64,000 bases of DNA from positions 3,968,001 through 4,032,000 of the forward strand of contig CAKKNE010000005.1 of assembly GCA_918797485.1 (NCBI GenBank), in the 5' to 3' direction. Below, in pieces: positions 39,626-50,472 of the stretch. Below the pieces are notes generated by a model. It saw only the letters and a program-made list of their open reading frames with translations, was not told where the DNA came from and did not search any database. The stretch is from Pelagomonas calceolata (lineage: Eukaryota > Sar > Pelagophyceae > Pelagomonadales > Pelagomonadaceae). Made by a program: the position numbers and the translations under genes. The stretch's first letter is position 1. Every line of letters starts with the position of its first letter.

Positions 39626-40089
39626 TCTTTTGCGGTACTTACGCGCTTGCTACGAGCTTGTGACCGCTTGTTTTGCAAGAGAGCAGCAGGGCGCTGGGCT
39701 GCGCGTCGGGCTGCGCCGCGGCCGCGAACGCCCGACGCCACTCATCGACGGGTACGGGGTCATGCGTGCCTGCAGTCCAGACTGGTAGTAGTTTTGACTT
39801 TCGGTGCGGGTATTATTTTTGCTCGCTTGTGGCAAAAAGCGCGCGCGGGAGGCCTAGCACTGCCTCACCGGTGTGGCAAGTAGCCTCCATCGGTCTCTGA
39901 CCCAGCCAGCTCAACAGCGCGCAACGGGTCACGGCTGCCATAGCGCCAGCGGCGAGTTTAGCTTTTGCTTGAAAAAAGGGCCATCTCGCGCGCCGGCGCC
40001 CGCGCCGTCAGCGCACCCGCACCGTGGACCCGCAACAGCGAGCGAAAAACCGCGAAAGCGCGCAAAGAAGGCACCGACGCGCCAACGCG

Positions 40090-43017
40090 ATGCCGGCCGC
40101 GCAAGAGCCGAAAGGCGCCGCCGCCGACAAAAAGCCGTCCCAGCGGCGACGGCGCGGCGGCAAGAAGCACCCCAAGCCCGACGGCGACCAACGGAGGAGG
40201 GAGAAGCAGGAGGCTCCTACCGAAGAAGCTCCGCAAGAACCGGTCCAGAGGTCTCGAGGGAGAAGGAATCGCAATCCACAGAAGGAACCGGAGGCCAAAA
40301 AATTGGAAGAGGATTCTGACGTCCTATTAGCTTTTGGGGCATTACTGAAGACGAACGACCCCGCCGCTGCGGCGGCGCACGCGGCGTACGAGCGGCACGA
40401 GGACCAAGCTAGATTTATTGAGGACGCTCGTCGGTTATTGGCCATGTCGCCTTCCGAGCGCAAGGCCATGGTCCAGCGCGCGCCGCCCGGCATGGCGATG
40501 CCGCCACCGCCTCCTGGTATTGGGCGGAGCCCGCCCGGTTCGCCGCGACGCGTCGGCGCGCCGGCCGCGCCGCACCCTGGAAGCCCCAGAAGGAACGGGC
40601 CCCCGCCGGGCTTAGTACCGTCCGTAGACCACCTCCCACCTGGGCTAGCGGCGTTAGCTTTGGAAGTAGCAGCCGAAGGCAACCCGCCGCCCGGCATTAG
40701 TAGGTCCCCGCCAAAACCAACAGATGATGACGACGTCGCCGCGGCTTTATCAGCATTGATCAGCGGCAACACACCGGAAGAACCGCCCCCAAAGCCCAAA
40801 AAAAAGTGGGAGCCTCCCCGAGTCCATGTGAGGCGGGGCGGCAGGGTCTCGTTTACCGCTCCTGATGGGCAGAAGGGGCCCCTGCGGCCTCGAGCGAGGT
40901 TAGACGTCAGTTGGGAGCTGCGCGTCGACGAGGATGTGGAAGTAGGCTCGAGGAGGGACGTCTCCGTCGGTCTGTTCCGCGTCGGCGCGCCGACCAATGA
41001 CGCCGCGATAGTGGCCAAGCAGGGCAAGGGCACGGTCGAAGAAACGGGTCTGGCGCGGGGCGCCGTCGCCTTCTTCGCGCCGCGAGCCGCTGGTGCATTT
41101 GTTTTTAGATTACTCGATCCAGAACCCCCAGGTCAACAGCAAAAGCCCAAGTCAGAGCGGCCCAAAGCGTCTTCCAACGTCTACGCGACGTCTGATAAGT
41201 TGGACGTTGTGGTACGGACCCATGATGACTTACTAGATAGTCTGAAGGCGTCGCTGCAGCAGCTGGAAGAACCTGGGAGAAGTAGGTTGGGCGCCTTGCA
41301 ACAACTCGCGGTGGTCGCCGAGACCCTACCGGCGTCACTAGCACCGAAGCGACTCACGCACGTGGGCGGCCGAAGCGGGAGTAGTGCGGAGAAAAAATGT
41401 CGAGAGAAATTGCGAGCGTGCCTCGCCAGATGTTTAGATGAGCTCGCGAAGAACGTTCCCGGTCCTTTGACATTAGCGACGCGTCGCCGAGCCGACGAGC
41501 TGCCTTTTGACGTCGACGAGACGGAGGAGGACGCTTTGACTAGAGAACGGGCCTGGTCCGTGCTGAGCGAGGAGGACGAGGTGGCTGCGAGGGATGCTTT
41601 TGAACAGCAGCGCGTCGCGAAGATCAAGAAGCAGCGCAATGATGATAGACGAGCTAGGGATGTGCACGCCGCGTGTCGGAGGCTGTGTGCGGCCTTCAAC
41701 GGGAATTCAGCCTCTAGACAATGGTTAGAATCCGCAGCTCCGGAGCAGGCTCGACGCCTAGACGACGTTTCGACGCGATGGGACGCGCTGCTCGAGGAGT
41801 TCTGGCCCGGCGGGGCCGACGGCGTGGCGGCTCTCAGGAGACACTACGATCGAGCCGATTCCTTTTTTAGGCCGACGCACCAGCCGTCGGCGCAGCAGCA
41901 CGGCTTCGCCTGGCGGGCTCTGGATGACGCTTGTGCGCGCGTGTTGCCCCAGTTGTTCCCTTCCGAAAACTTTTTTAAGCGAAGGGAGGAAGTTAGAAGA
42001 AGGGTCGAGGCTTGTCTCAACAACGCTGACGTGTTGGGCAACGGTCGACGACTCGTGCTGCGAGTCTTTGGAAGCTCCGCGAACTTGTTCGGGGCCGAGG
42101 GCGCGGACCTGGACATGTGCGTCGTGCCCGCTGCTAGTGAAGAGGACACGGAACTCAGTTCGCCGGAGGTCTGTCGGCGCGTCGGCGAAGCTCTGGAAAG
42201 TGCGGGGGCCAAGAACGTGCAGGTGCGCGACACGGCGCGAGTACCTATTGTACTATTTGCGGACCCCCAAACTGGACTAGACTGCGACGTGTCGACGCAC
42301 AACCCGCTGGCGTTGCGGAACACGGAATTGCTCCGGGCGTACGCGAAGATCGACGGAAGGGTCAGAGGCATGGCCTACGTCATCAAGAAGTGGGCGAAGA
42401 TCCGCGGGATTAATTCCCCGTCAGATGGTACCCTGTCCAGTTACGGCTACATCCTTTGTGTATTGGCCTTCCTGCAGACCGTCCCGAACCCGCCGATACT
42501 ACCCTCCTTACAGAGATTGGACCTGGACTGGCCGAACCCGAAGAATCCCGACCGACCGCCGCCCGAACGCGTGCCGCACCCCTTCGACGCGTCAAGGGAC
42601 GTCTGTTTGTCGTTTCACGACCCAGATAAAACAGGTTCATTGGCGGACCTCCGGGAAATTGCTGGAAGAAACCGCCAGTCGCTTGGGGAGTTGCTCGCGC
42701 TATTTTTTAGACATTATGCGTGGGATGTTGATTATCGCAACCTCGTGGTCGCGCCGCGGACGGCCTGCGTGCTGCCCAAGGCCAACAAGGCCGAGCTCGA
42801 CTGCTGGCCGCAGAACCCCCATTTAGCGATCGAGGACCCCTTCGAGACGCACTACGACGTCGCCCACGTCCTGAAGTACCCGAAGCACCAGCTCGTGCGC
42901 AAGGAGTTCATGCGGGCCTCGAAGCTTATTGATGATGCCGCGGCGCAGCGCGTCGACCCGGACTTGGTGCTGGACTACATCTGCGAGCCGCTGCCCGTGC
43001 CCGACCAGGTTATGTGA
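40090..43017 (+). CDS. Terminal uridylyltransferase / non-canonical poly(A) polymerase
   Basis: 975 aa from the first ATG at 40090; the frame is open from 40024. The N-terminal 100 residues are Arg/Lys/Gln-rich, and a Pro/Gly-rich and helical middle follows. The catalytic domain starts at about residue 655: LRVFGSSANLFGAEGADLDM (GS motif plus two metal Asp) and GLDCDVSTHNPLALRNT (third Asp). The PAP-associated domain is SYGYILCVLAFLQ and the nucleotide-recognition segment AIEDPFETHYDVAHV. This fits Cid1/TUT proteins that add U or A tails to RNA; U versus A preference cannot be read here. RNA-binding fingers are absent. Confidence 0.87.
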   Translation: MPAAQEPKGAAADKKPSQRRRRGGKKHPKPDGDQRRREKQEAPTEEAPQEPVQRSRGRRNRNPQKEPEAKKLEEDSDVLLAFGALLKTNDPAAAAAHAAYERHEDQARFIEDARRLLAMSPSERKAMVQRAPPGMAMPPPPPGIGRSPPGSPRRVGAPAAPHPGSPRRNGPPPGLVPSVDHLPPGLAALALEVAAEGNPPPGISRSPPKPTDDDDVAAALSALISGNTPEEPPPKPKKKWEPPRVHVRRGGRVSFTAPDGQKGPLRPRARLDVSWELRVDEDVEVGSRRDVSVGLFRVGAPTNDAAIVAKQGKGTVEETGLARGAVAFFAPRAAGAFVFRLLDPEPPGQQQKPKSERPKASSNVYATSDKLDVVVRTHDDLLDSLKASLQQLEEPGRSRLGALQQLAVVAETLPASLAPKRLTHVGGRSGSSAEKKCREKLRACLARCLDELAKNVPGPLTLATRRRADELPFDVDETEEDALTRERAWSVLSEEDEVAARDAFEQQRVAKIKKQRNDDRRARDVHAACRRLCAAFNGNSASRQWLESAAPEQARRLDDVSTRWDALLEEFWPGGADGVAALRRHYDRADSFFRPTHQPSAQQHGFAWRALDDACARVLPQLFPSENFFKRREEVRRRVEACLNNADVLGNGRRLVLRVFGSSANLFGAEGADLDMCVVPAASEEDTELSSPEVCRRVGEALESAGAKNVQVRDTARVPIVLFADPQTGLDCDVSTHNPLALRNTELLRAYAKIDGRVRGMAYVIKKWAKIRGINSPSDGTLSSYGYILCVLAFLQTVPNPPILPSLQRLDLDWPNPKNPDRPPPERVPHPFDASRDVCLSFHDPDKTGSLADLREIAGRNRQSLGELLALFFRHYAWDVDYRNLVVAPRTACVLPKANKAELDCWPQNPHLAIEDPFETHYDVAHVLKYPKHQLVRKEFMRASKLIDDAAAQRVDPDLVLDYICEPLPVPDQVM

Positions 43018-43076
43018 GCGCGCGCATCCCAAAGTTGTGCGCTTTTTGGTTGGGGCTTTTTTAACTATCATGATAT

Positions 43077-46000
43077 TTAGAGGCCGCCACAGCCAATCGT
43101 ACCGCAGGCGATGTCGTCCGAGACCGCGATGTCGTCCTCGCCGAGCACGGTCGCGGTCCCGTTGACGCGCTCGAGGAACGCGGCCGCGGCGTCGTCGTGG
43201 CGCCTGAGCCACGCGTTCACCGCCTCGAGCCGCGCCTCGACGTCCGTCGCGTCGTCGATGGGCGGCCCCGGCAGGGCGTCCCGGTACACCGGGTGGTCTC
43301 TGGGCGGCAGGACCTCGGGCGCTTCGAAGAAGCGGTCGCGGTCGGCGAGATGAACCAGGGCGTCGCGCACGACGTCTCCGTCCCTCAGCGCGTCGACGGC
43401 GTTTCCGTCCCTCAGCGGCATCCTGCCCCGCGCCAAGCCGTGGAGATTCCGCGTAGCGTGCCGGCGGCGACACCTGTCCTGGTAGCGCTTCCACATGAGC
43501 AGGATGGGGATGCCGCCGATGACCGGCCAGAACCCTTTATTGGTGAAGTTAAACCACAATACGACAAGCTGGATGACCAGCGCGATAAACAGCGCGGTGT
43601 GGGTCTGGGCGACGCCGTCGAACCAGAGCGCGCCGCGCGTATCGAAGGGCATGGTCTCGAGGCAACACAGAGCATGCTTTCCGGCCTCGTACGCGGCCAC
43701 GAAGTAGAGGTAGCAGACGGCGCACGTGAACGGCGAGATGCAGGCGAAAGTCGCGCCCACCAGCAGCGCGAACGCCTCCCAACCGGCCGGCGCTCCGAGG
43801 TCAGCGTCCTCCGGCTCGAGCGATTCCGCCAAGCTCGCATCCGACGCGACCTTGGCCCGCTTCAGGAGCTCGTACTTGATGTATGGGACTACCCTGAGCG
43901 CGTCGGCCGCCATGTCGCCGAGCTGCATGAGGAAAATGGCGGCGAACGGCCACGCGTGGCGGGGCACCGCGCGGGCCATAAGCCGGAACGCGACGCTCGG
44001 GTTGAAGCTCGCAGCGTCGACGTCGGCGTCCTCGTCTTCATCCTCGGCGGCGTCGCACTCCCCCTCGCAGGACCAGGCCTCGTTCGAGATGTCGGCCCAG
44101 GTGACGGACAGCAGGTACGCGCCGAACGCGACGATCCAGAAGAAGATGGAATAGTCCCGCGCGACGCTCGCCTGCAGCGACGACTCGCTCCACAAACTGT
44201 TGAACATGCGGTTTGTGTTGTACAAGATGACCGCCACGTAGTCGAAGAGCCAGCCCTGAAAGAACGCCGGCACGAAGCCGGCGAGCAGGTCCCAGAGCAG
44301 CGCGGTGTCCGAGGGCCCACCGGCGTCGTCCTTGGCGTATTCCTTGCAGAGCGCCTCCCAGTTCACGGCAAACACCGCGACGATCGCCGAGTAGCCGAAC
44401 CAGACGCAAAGCTTGATGAGCCGCCCCGCGTTCATCCGGTCCGACTTCTCGCCGCGCTCCTGGTCGAGCGTCTCGAGCTCGCCCCAATCTATATCTCTCG
44501 GTTCCGGCAGCGGCGTCACCTCCATCGGCACGGGCTTGCTCTTGCGGCACCCGCAGCCCTGCAACCCCGTTAAGTAGTATCCCGCCGTCTCCAGCGTCAC
44601 GATCAAGCGGCTGCGCTTTTCCTGTTTCCGATACGGCTTGTCCTCGCGGTACGTCGGCTTCGAGACCTCCGTCGCCGCGTCCGGCGCCCCGAGGGGGCAG
44701 GTCGCGGCGGCCTCGGCGCTCTCGAGGCTCGAGAAGATGACGATCGCCGACCCGCCGTCCGGAGACGCCTCGGCCGCGTGGTCAGCGACAGCTTTCCTCG
44801 CCTCCTCGCAGCGGCGCCGCGCGTCCGCGGGCGACGCCGCCTGGTTCTGGATCTTGCGCCCGACGAACGAGCAGCAGCAGATGCACCCGTCGATGCACTT
44901 GGCGCAGCCCCGCTGGAACCGCTGCCGTTCCTTGCCCTCCCAGCGCTCGTGCAGCGCCTGCCGCCAATCGGCCCGCTCGACCTCCTTGAGGGCCTCGCGG
45001 AACGCCTGGACGCGGCCGCGCGCGCCGCCGTCGCCGCCGAAGAGGCCCTTGAGCGCGCGCGCGGCCTTGTCCTTCAGGGACTCGCGGCGCGCCTCGGCCT
45101 CCGCGACGGCCGCCGGCGCCGCGCCGGCGGCCTTGAGCTGCTCGACGTGCGCGGCGGCCGCGTCGGCGGCCTCCACCGCGTCGCGGGCGGCCGCTTCGGG
45201 CGCGGCGTCTCCCTCCGGCGGCGGCGGCGCGCCGCCCGCGAGGGCCTCCACCATGCGCGTGGCCGCGCTCAGGTGGCGGCACGGCACGACGCGCACGACG
45301 GCGCCGGGCCTCTCGAAGACGCCCTCGAAGAACGCCTCGAGCTCGGCCGGCTCCCGCAGATGCTCGGGCAGGCCCGTCGTCGCGACGGCGTAGTGGTGCG
45401 GCGGCGCGTCCTCCGCCGCGGCGCGGATGGTCTCGGTGGCCTCCTCGTCGTGCGCGTCGACGATTCTGTACGCCGCCCAGTGGCCGAGGTACAGCGCCAG
45501 AATCGCGAGCCAGAGCTGCCACGTCGCCGTGTTGCCCTCGCGGCATAAGACATTCTCGAGCGAGATGCGGTCGAACCCCGGCGACCGGGCCCGGCCCCAG
45601 CCCGCGCGCTTGACCGTGACCAGGCAGATGGGCTCGCATTCTTTGCCCGAGAGTTTCAGTTCCTGGCATTTATTATGGATAGAATCGAAATGACAAGCCG
45701 TAGCGGTCCAATCTGAAGCACACTGTGGAATCATAGTACTTTGATAATCGAACATCATACTCCAGTCGTTTGCATCATACTTTATACCCAGCATGTCGCA
45801 ACATGGCTCATAAGTGTCCCCATTTGGCTTCCCGGTCGTAATCGATCTTTGTCGACACTTCTGTTCCTCGCAGTTTGCCTCTATTAGCTCCTCATTCTCC
45901 ACCCACGCATTCGCACTACCACGCTCATTCCAACCGCAGCACGGGTTCTCGCCCGAGCAGGGCTCTTGCTCGACCCACGTCCGTTCGGGGAACCACCCGC

Positions 46001-46496
46001 ATTCCTTCGGATCCAGCGCGTAGACGCACGCCAGTGGCACTGCCAGCAACGCCCAGACTTGCAAACAGGCCAGCCGCATCCGGATCCGCCGGACGTGCAG
46101 CTCCGCGTCGACGCCGCCCCGTGCCCGCGCGCTCGCCGCGTCCAGCTCGAAGGCCTCGTGCGCCCAGGCGCGGAGGCCCGGCGCCGCGCCGACCTTGCCC
46201 TCGGGGTCCGCCGGCGCCACGACGGTGCCCGCGCCGGCGACGTAGCGCGCGAAGAGCAGCGCCATAATGCCCGTCTTAACAGTGACTTGGAAGACGACTG
46301 CGGCGAAGCCCACAATGTCGTCGGGCAGCACCTTCCCAAAGACCACGAGCCAGACGATGAGCCAGACGCACACCGCGACCAGCGCCACGGCAGCGAGGTA
46401 GAGCTTGTGGTGGCCGCGCAAGCCGGGCAGGCGGGCGGCCTGCTTTTCGCCCGGTGCCGGGGCAGCGGCGGCCGCTTCGCTGGGTGCAGCGCTCAT
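43077..46496 (-). CDS. OSCA/TMEM63-type (CSC1-like, DUF221) mechanosensitive channel
   Basis: 1139 aa, single exon, polytopic. An N-terminal membrane pair includes LYLAAVALVAVCVWLIVWL. A Cys-rich luminal loop with SGENPCCGWNE is unusual for the family. A helix and then a cytosolic RRM-like/linker region follow (YAVATTGLPEHLREPAELEAF) with a long Ala-rich coiled insert. The family hallmark LPEPRDIDWGEL precedes the pore-helix block (LIKLCVWFGYSAIVAVFAVNW and the following hydrophobic helices to about residue 1000). The family forms osmo- and stretch-gated cation channels. The Cys-rich loop and Ala-rich insert make it larger than plant OSCA (about 770 aa). Confidence 0.82.
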   Translation of the reverse strand: MSAAPSEAAAAAPAPGEKQAARLPGLRGHHKLYLAAVALVAVCVWLIVWLVVFGKVLPDDIVGFAAVVFQVTVKTGIMALLFARYVAGAGTVVAPADPEGKVGAAPGLRAWAHEAFELDAASARARGGVDAELHVRRIRMRLACLQVWALLAVPLACVYALDPKECGWFPERTWVEQEPCSGENPCCGWNERGSANAWVENEELIEANCEEQKCRQRSITTGKPNGDTYEPCCDMLGIKYDANDWSMMFDYQSTMIPQCASDWTATACHFDSIHNKCQELKLSGKECEPICLVTVKRAGWGRARSPGFDRISLENVLCREGNTATWQLWLAILALYLGHWAAYRIVDAHDEEATETIRAAAEDAPPHHYAVATTGLPEHLREPAELEAFFEGVFERPGAVVRVVPCRHLSAATRMVEALAGGAPPPPEGDAAPEAAARDAVEAADAAAAHVEQLKAAGAAPAAVAEAEARRESLKDKAARALKGLFGGDGGARGRVQAFREALKEVERADWRQALHERWEGKERQRFQRGCAKCIDGCICCCSFVGRKIQNQAASPADARRRCEEARKAVADHAAEASPDGGSAIVIFSSLESAEAAATCPLGAPDAATEVSKPTYREDKPYRKQEKRSRLIVTLETAGYYLTGLQGCGCRKSKPVPMEVTPLPEPRDIDWGELETLDQERGEKSDRMNAGRLIKLCVWFGYSAIVAVFAVNWEALCKEYAKDDAGGPSDTALLWDLLAGFVPAFFQGWLFDYVAVILYNTNRMFNSLWSESSLQASVARDYSIFFWIVAFGAYLLSVTWADISNEAWSCEGECDAAEDEDEDADVDAASFNPSVAFRLMARAVPRHAWPFAAIFLMQLGDMAADALRVVPYIKYELLKRAKVASDASLAESLEPEDADLGAPAGWEAFALLVGATFACISPFTCAVCYLYFVAAYEAGKHALCCLETMPFDTRGALWFDGVAQTHTALFIALVIQLVVLWFNFTNKGFWPVIGGIPILLMWKRYQDRCRRRHATRNLHGLARGRMPLRDGNAVDALRDGDVVRDALVHLADRDRFFEAPEVLPPRDHPVYRDALPGPPIDDATDVEARLEAVNAWLRRHDDAAAAFLERVNGTATVLGEDDIAVSDDIACGTIGCGGL

Positions 46497-46645
46497 CCTT
46501 CACGCGACCTTTCGTTGTCCTTGGGCTGCCTCTTTCTGTTGTTCTCGGACTTCGCTTGCAATCTCACCTGTCCGTAGTTTGCTGCTAGTGTGTGTGTTGT
46601 TACAGCATAACCCCCTCGCCCGCTAAGAAGGGTTTTGCGAAAGAC

Positions 46646-46669
46646 GCTAGTGTCTTACATGCCGCTAGC
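46646..46669. promoter_or_regulatory. Dispersed GCTAG palindromic motif, copy 6
   Basis: GCTAGTGTCTTACA then TGCCGCTAGC, the reverse orientation of copy 4 apart from its last base. It lies 150 bp from the OSCA-like start and 242 bp from the mitochondrial carrier start, in the divergent region 46497-46910. Confidence 0.65.
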
Positions 46670-46910
46670 CTGGCGCGGCGCGGCCATTCGAGTCTGGGAG
46701 AGTGAGGACCCAGCAGTTTGGTGCAACGTGTTGCTGGTTACCGCTGCTCGCCAGCGCTTAAGTCTCACAAACCATAGCTGTGGCCAAAAATGCGCTGTGT
46801 CCTCACACTGATTGATGCGAGATTGGTACGTATTTGTCGTCGAACAGAATACAGCAATATAGGGATGCCTGCAGTGCAGCTGCTGTAGTGCTGCAGCAGG
46901 ACGCGTAGCC

Positions 46911-47822
46911 ATGGTGGAGAACGAGACCCTGCGCACGGTCATCAGCGGCACCGCCGGCGGCATCGCTTCGATCCTCGCTGTGCACCCCCTCGACACGGTC
47001 CGCACGCGGCTGCAGGCGGCGCCGGCGGGCGCGTACCGCGGCGCCTGGCACTGCGCGCGCGTCACAGTAAGACGGGAGGGGCCGCTCGCGCTCTACAAGG
47101 GCCTCGCCTGGCCCCTCGCGGCCCAGGGGCTCTACAAGGCCGTCATGTTCGGCGTCTACGGCGCCGCGTCCCGCGCGCTCCGGGGCGGCGACCCGGCGCG
47201 GCCGCTCGCGGCGCACGAGGTCTTCGCGGCCGGCGGCGTCGCCGGCGGCGCCAACGCCCTCGTGCTGGCGCCCGTCGAGCTGGTCCGGAACCGCTTCCAG
47301 GTCGCGGCGGGGCGGACGACGCTACGCGCCGTCCTGCGCGAGGCGGCGGCGGCGGGCGGCGTCTACCGCGGCCTCGGGGCCACGCTTCTGCGGGACGTGC
47401 CGGGCGTCGGCGCCTACTACGCGGCCTTCGAGGCCATGCGGCGGCGCGCGGTGGCGCTCCGGGGCTCGCCGAAGCTGGAGCTCGCTGCGGTGCATCAATC
47501 GAATTGTGCGGCGATGAATCGACGCGACGCCCCTGATTGATTGGCGCACAGGCTCGCCGAGCTCGCCGTCGCCGGCGCGGGCGGCGGCGTGGCGTTCTGG
47601 ACCGTGGCGCTGCCGCTGGACTTCGCGAAGACGCGCCTGCAGGTCGGCGCCGAGGCGGGCTCGGCGTCGGTCGCGGGGGTGCTCCTGGACGCGGTGCGCG
47701 CGGGCGGGCTCCGGCGGGTATACGTCGGCTACGCGTCCGCGCTCGCGCGCGGCGTGCCGGGCGCGGCGGTCGTCTTTAGCGTGTACGGGGCCGTCCACGA
47801 GCGGCTCGGTGGTGGTTCGTGA
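46911..47822 (+). CDS. Mitochondrial carrier family protein
   Basis: Three tandem carrier repeats, with signatures PLDTVRTRLQ, PVELVRNRFQ and PLDFAKTRLQ, in the inner mitochondrial membrane. The substrate is not clear; the set has no obvious ADP/ATP or phosphate signature. A 72-nt GT-AG intron at 47490..47561 keeps frame (LELAA-LAVAGAGGG) and gives 279 aa, but it uses an AG 10 nt beyond a stronger CACAG at 47551. The CACAG choice would break frame with every GT donor. Other resolutions are a GC donor at 47474, giving SPKLAELAVAG, or a sequence error. The intron contains the odd near-repeat GGCTCGCCGA on both sides (47463 and 47551). Confidence 0.82.
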
Positions 47823-47991
47823 ATAAGTTTGTCTTACATACTCTTGCCAGTGGATTCGTTGATATGGTGATGGGGATCAGTGCGCTCACCCGGCAGAGCG
47901 TTTTCAAACTATGACGCCGAAAGCAGGTTCGGGCGAGACGGCAGGCGCAGGGCCCTTCTTAGTGATGGTGCTAGACTTGACTTCCCATCCA

Positions 47992-48018
47992 GCTAGCGGC
48001 GTAAGACACTAGTCTAGC
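47992..48018. promoter_or_regulatory. Dispersed GCTAG motif, shortened copy 7
   Basis: GCTAGCGGCG then TAAGACACTAG, followed by an extra TCTAGC. It has lost three central bases and lies 159 bp upstream of the VAMP7 start. The gap 47823-48176 shows no gene. Confidence 0.55.
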
Positions 48019-48176
48019 AAGCCTGCCGGCACAAAACTCGGGCCGTCTTGTCTGTCTCGGCGTCCAATTTAAGGGCTGAGCCCAGTGTACGCTGCCGTCG
48101 CAGTCAATCGATACCTGCGGCGCCGGTCGCCGCCTCCCGCAGCGGAAGCCCAAAAGCCGTCCGGGCCGTCGACGCG

Positions 48177-48851
48177 ATGACCATCCTCTACAGCCTCGTC
48201 GCGCGGGGCAAGACCGTGCTGAGCGAGTTCACGTTCACGAGCGGCAACTTCCCGACGATCACGCGACTCTTATTGGCGAAGATCGATTGTGGTAGAGACG
48301 GCAAGGTGTCGTACGTCTACGACCAGTACGTCTTCCACTACCTCTGCGACGACGGGATACTGTACCTCTGCATGTGCGACGACGACCAGCACCAGAAGAG
48401 GCGGATTCCCTTCGCGTTTTTAGATGACATCAAGCAAAGATTTCTGGACGCGCACGGCGACGAGCGCCACACGGCCATCGCCTTCGCGATGAACCACGAA
48501 TTTTCTCGAGTTCTGAGGCGGCAGATGGACGTCTTCAACGGGCCCATGGCCACGGAGTCGCAGTTTTCCGATGTCAGAGGCAAGCTCGACGACGTCAAAG
48601 ACGTCATGGTCAAGAACATCGAGATGGTCTTGGAGCGGGGCGAGAAGCTGGAGTTGCTCGTGGACAAGACCGATAGATTGAACGCGACGGCCTTTACCTT
48701 CGAGCGGTCCTCGCGCCGGTTGAAGGAGCAGATGTTCTGGAAGAAGGTGAAGTTATATTTGACCTTCTTATCCTTGGCGGGCTTCGTCATTTTCATACTC
48801 GTGTGGATCGCGTGCGGCGCGGACTTCGGCAAGTGCCGGAAAGAGAAGTGA
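48177..48851 (+). CDS. VAMP7: VAMP7-type R-SNARE (longin)
   Basis: 224 aa from the ATG at 48177 (MTILYSLVARGKTVLSEFT, the standard longin start; the upstream in-frame ATG at 48048 is not used by the family). Longin domain at about 1-115. The R-SNARE helix is about 125-185, with the ionic-layer Arg in MVLERGEKLELLVDKTDRL. The tail anchor is YLTFLSLAGFVIFILVWIA. Functions in endosome/lysosome and plasma-membrane fusion. Confidence 0.93.
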   Translation: MTILYSLVARGKTVLSEFTFTSGNFPTITRLLLAKIDCGRDGKVSYVYDQYVFHYLCDDGILYLCMCDDDQHQKRRIPFAFLDDIKQRFLDAHGDERHTAIAFAMNHEFSRVLRRQMDVFNGPMATESQFSDVRGKLDDVKDVMVKNIEMVLERGEKLELLVDKTDRLNATAFTFERSSRRLKEQMFWKKVKLYLTFLSLAGFVIFILVWIACGADFGKCRKEK

Positions 48852-48972
48852 GTGAGCGGCGATGATAGACGCTCCCACGAGGCATCGCTGTGCGGGCTAA
48901 TTATGTATGTAAATCCACTAGTAGAAACGCCCCTTTCTGCACTCCAAGAGCCAGGGAAGACTACTAGTACAG

Positions 48973-50350
48973 TTACTCATACAACGCTGCCAGCCGCCGG
49001 ATCGCCGCCGCCGCGGGCGCGCCGAGGTCCCGCGGGCAACAGAGCCGCTCGTCGAGGTCGCGTGCCATTGTGGCCGCGTCCTCGTCTAGAGCGAGTACGT
49101 GGGCTTCATCTATGAGCCCGGCGACGACGCCGCGCAGACCGGCCTCGATGGTGTCGGCGTCACCTACTCCGCGGCGCACCGCGTCGTCCCGAATGGCATC
49201 CCTTCGCCTTAATATGGTCGCGGCCGCCTCCTCGTCGGGGCTCGGCGCGACCCAGGGCCGATCGGCCGCGTACGCCGCCCACGTCTCGGCCCCGCGTGCC
49301 GAGGCGGCGGCATCGCTCGCCGCCGTCCTGTCGTCGGGATTCGTCTCGGGCACGCTCCCGCCGTTCCCAAACCCGGTCTGCGACAGGACCTTGGCCCAGG
49401 ACGCCGCGTTGCCGCGCACCCGACAGCCATATGCAGGTATCGTAGACCTGTGTGGAAATCAACCGGTGAGTTAGGTTATCGAAGCTCCACGCCATCGAGC
49501 TGCTGCAGCCACGGGGACGACGTCGCGTCGATGGCGTAGAATCCCCACGCCATCGAGCAGATGCACAGTTACGGGGACGACGTCGCGTCGATGATTTCCA
49601 CGCAGTCGTGGACTCCATCGCGTCGTACCAGCGGCTCAGATTAGGATAGCGCGTCGTGTCGCGCGGCCTTAGGCCGTCGTGCAAAAGCGGCAGCTGCGCC
49701 GCGTATCGTTCTAGGAAGGGCGCCCAGCACACGTCCGGTGCGGTGGGGCTCGCGCCGGCGAAGAACGGTCCGCCGCGCTCGCCAAGTAACGCATCCGTCT
49801 TCTCGAGCGTCGCCTCGAAATCGCGGCGCGCCACGGGCTGGCCGGAGCTGCGGAAGAGGAACGCAGCACGCGAGGATGGCCGCGTCATCCGCGGGAAGAT
49901 CTCTTTGAACGCGCCGATGAGGGCCGCCGAGTGCTCGTCGAAGAGCGGCGGCTCCGACGGATAGCGCTCGTCCAAATCTTTGAGGATGTCGAGCGACTCG
50001 CCCTGGTCCGTGCCGTCGGCCCAGCGAATCCTTGGTGTGGTGCTTTCGAACCAGCTCGGCCGCGCGCCGCCCGTGTTGTCGATCAGGACCGTTTCGTACG
50101 CCACGTTTTTTGTCTCGAGCCCGAGCCACACGCGTTCGGAGTAGGGACACCACCCATTGCGCTCTCGATATAAAACCACGGTGTCTTCAGAAAGCGGCGG
50201 CCGCTTTTGCCGGTGATTTACCGCGTCAATGATCGTTGGTTCGTCCCTGGCAGCTGAGGGTAGAGTCTTGGAGAGGGCGGACCAGGATGGAGGCTGCAGT
50301 GCTGCGGCGTGAGCCAGCAGCAGCAGTACTGCACAGGGCTTGCAAGCCAT
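48973..50350 (-). CDS. Glutathione S-transferase-like protein with signal peptide
   Basis: Exons 50350..49614 and 49447..48973 (403 aa). Signal peptide MACKPCAVLLLLAHAAALQ. The thioredoxin-like GST N-domain has VVLYRERNGWCPYSERVWLGL, where the WCPYSE motif has the Cys of omega/DHAR-like GSTs, and ESLDILKDLDERYP. The helical C-domain includes FFAGASPTAPDVCWAPFLERY and YPNLSRWYDAME. The intron is an introner flanked by GTCCACGA and GTCTACGA. Starting the intron at the first copy restores YDAMESTIPAYGCRV. Secretory or plastid targeting is likely; the substrate is unknown. Confidence 0.85.
49448..49605 (-). mobile_element. Introner element in the GST gene
   Basis: On the coding strand it starts CTGCGTGGAAATC and ends GGTTGATTTCCACACAG. 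There are two core copies inside (CCATCGACGCGACG and TCGATGGCGTGG, twice) and the sub-terminal AACCTAACTCACCGG. The target duplication is GTCCACGA/GTCTACGA (7 of 8). The intron 49448..49613 is the first duplication copy plus the element. Confidence 0.9.
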
Positions 50351-50472
50351 GCTTGCACTGCAGTGCCCAGTAGTGCGAGACTGCAGCGATGCTTGTAGCA
50401 GTGCAGTGTGCTAGTGCGAGACCCGCAGCGCGCTTCAATGCCTCTCCATGTCTGGCAGGGTGCTTCCCAGGG

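Noticed and set aside
43197-45548. Long + strand frames inside the OSCA-like gene
   Set aside because: Antisense shadows; Arg/Gly-rich, with no membrane or domain signal, while the - strand has a full channel.
47463-47560. GGCTCGCCGA repeated on both sides of the carrier intron as an introner target duplication
   Set aside because: The two copies are in different reading frames, so precise removal would break the protein. It is 10 bp, not 8, and the introner termini are absent.
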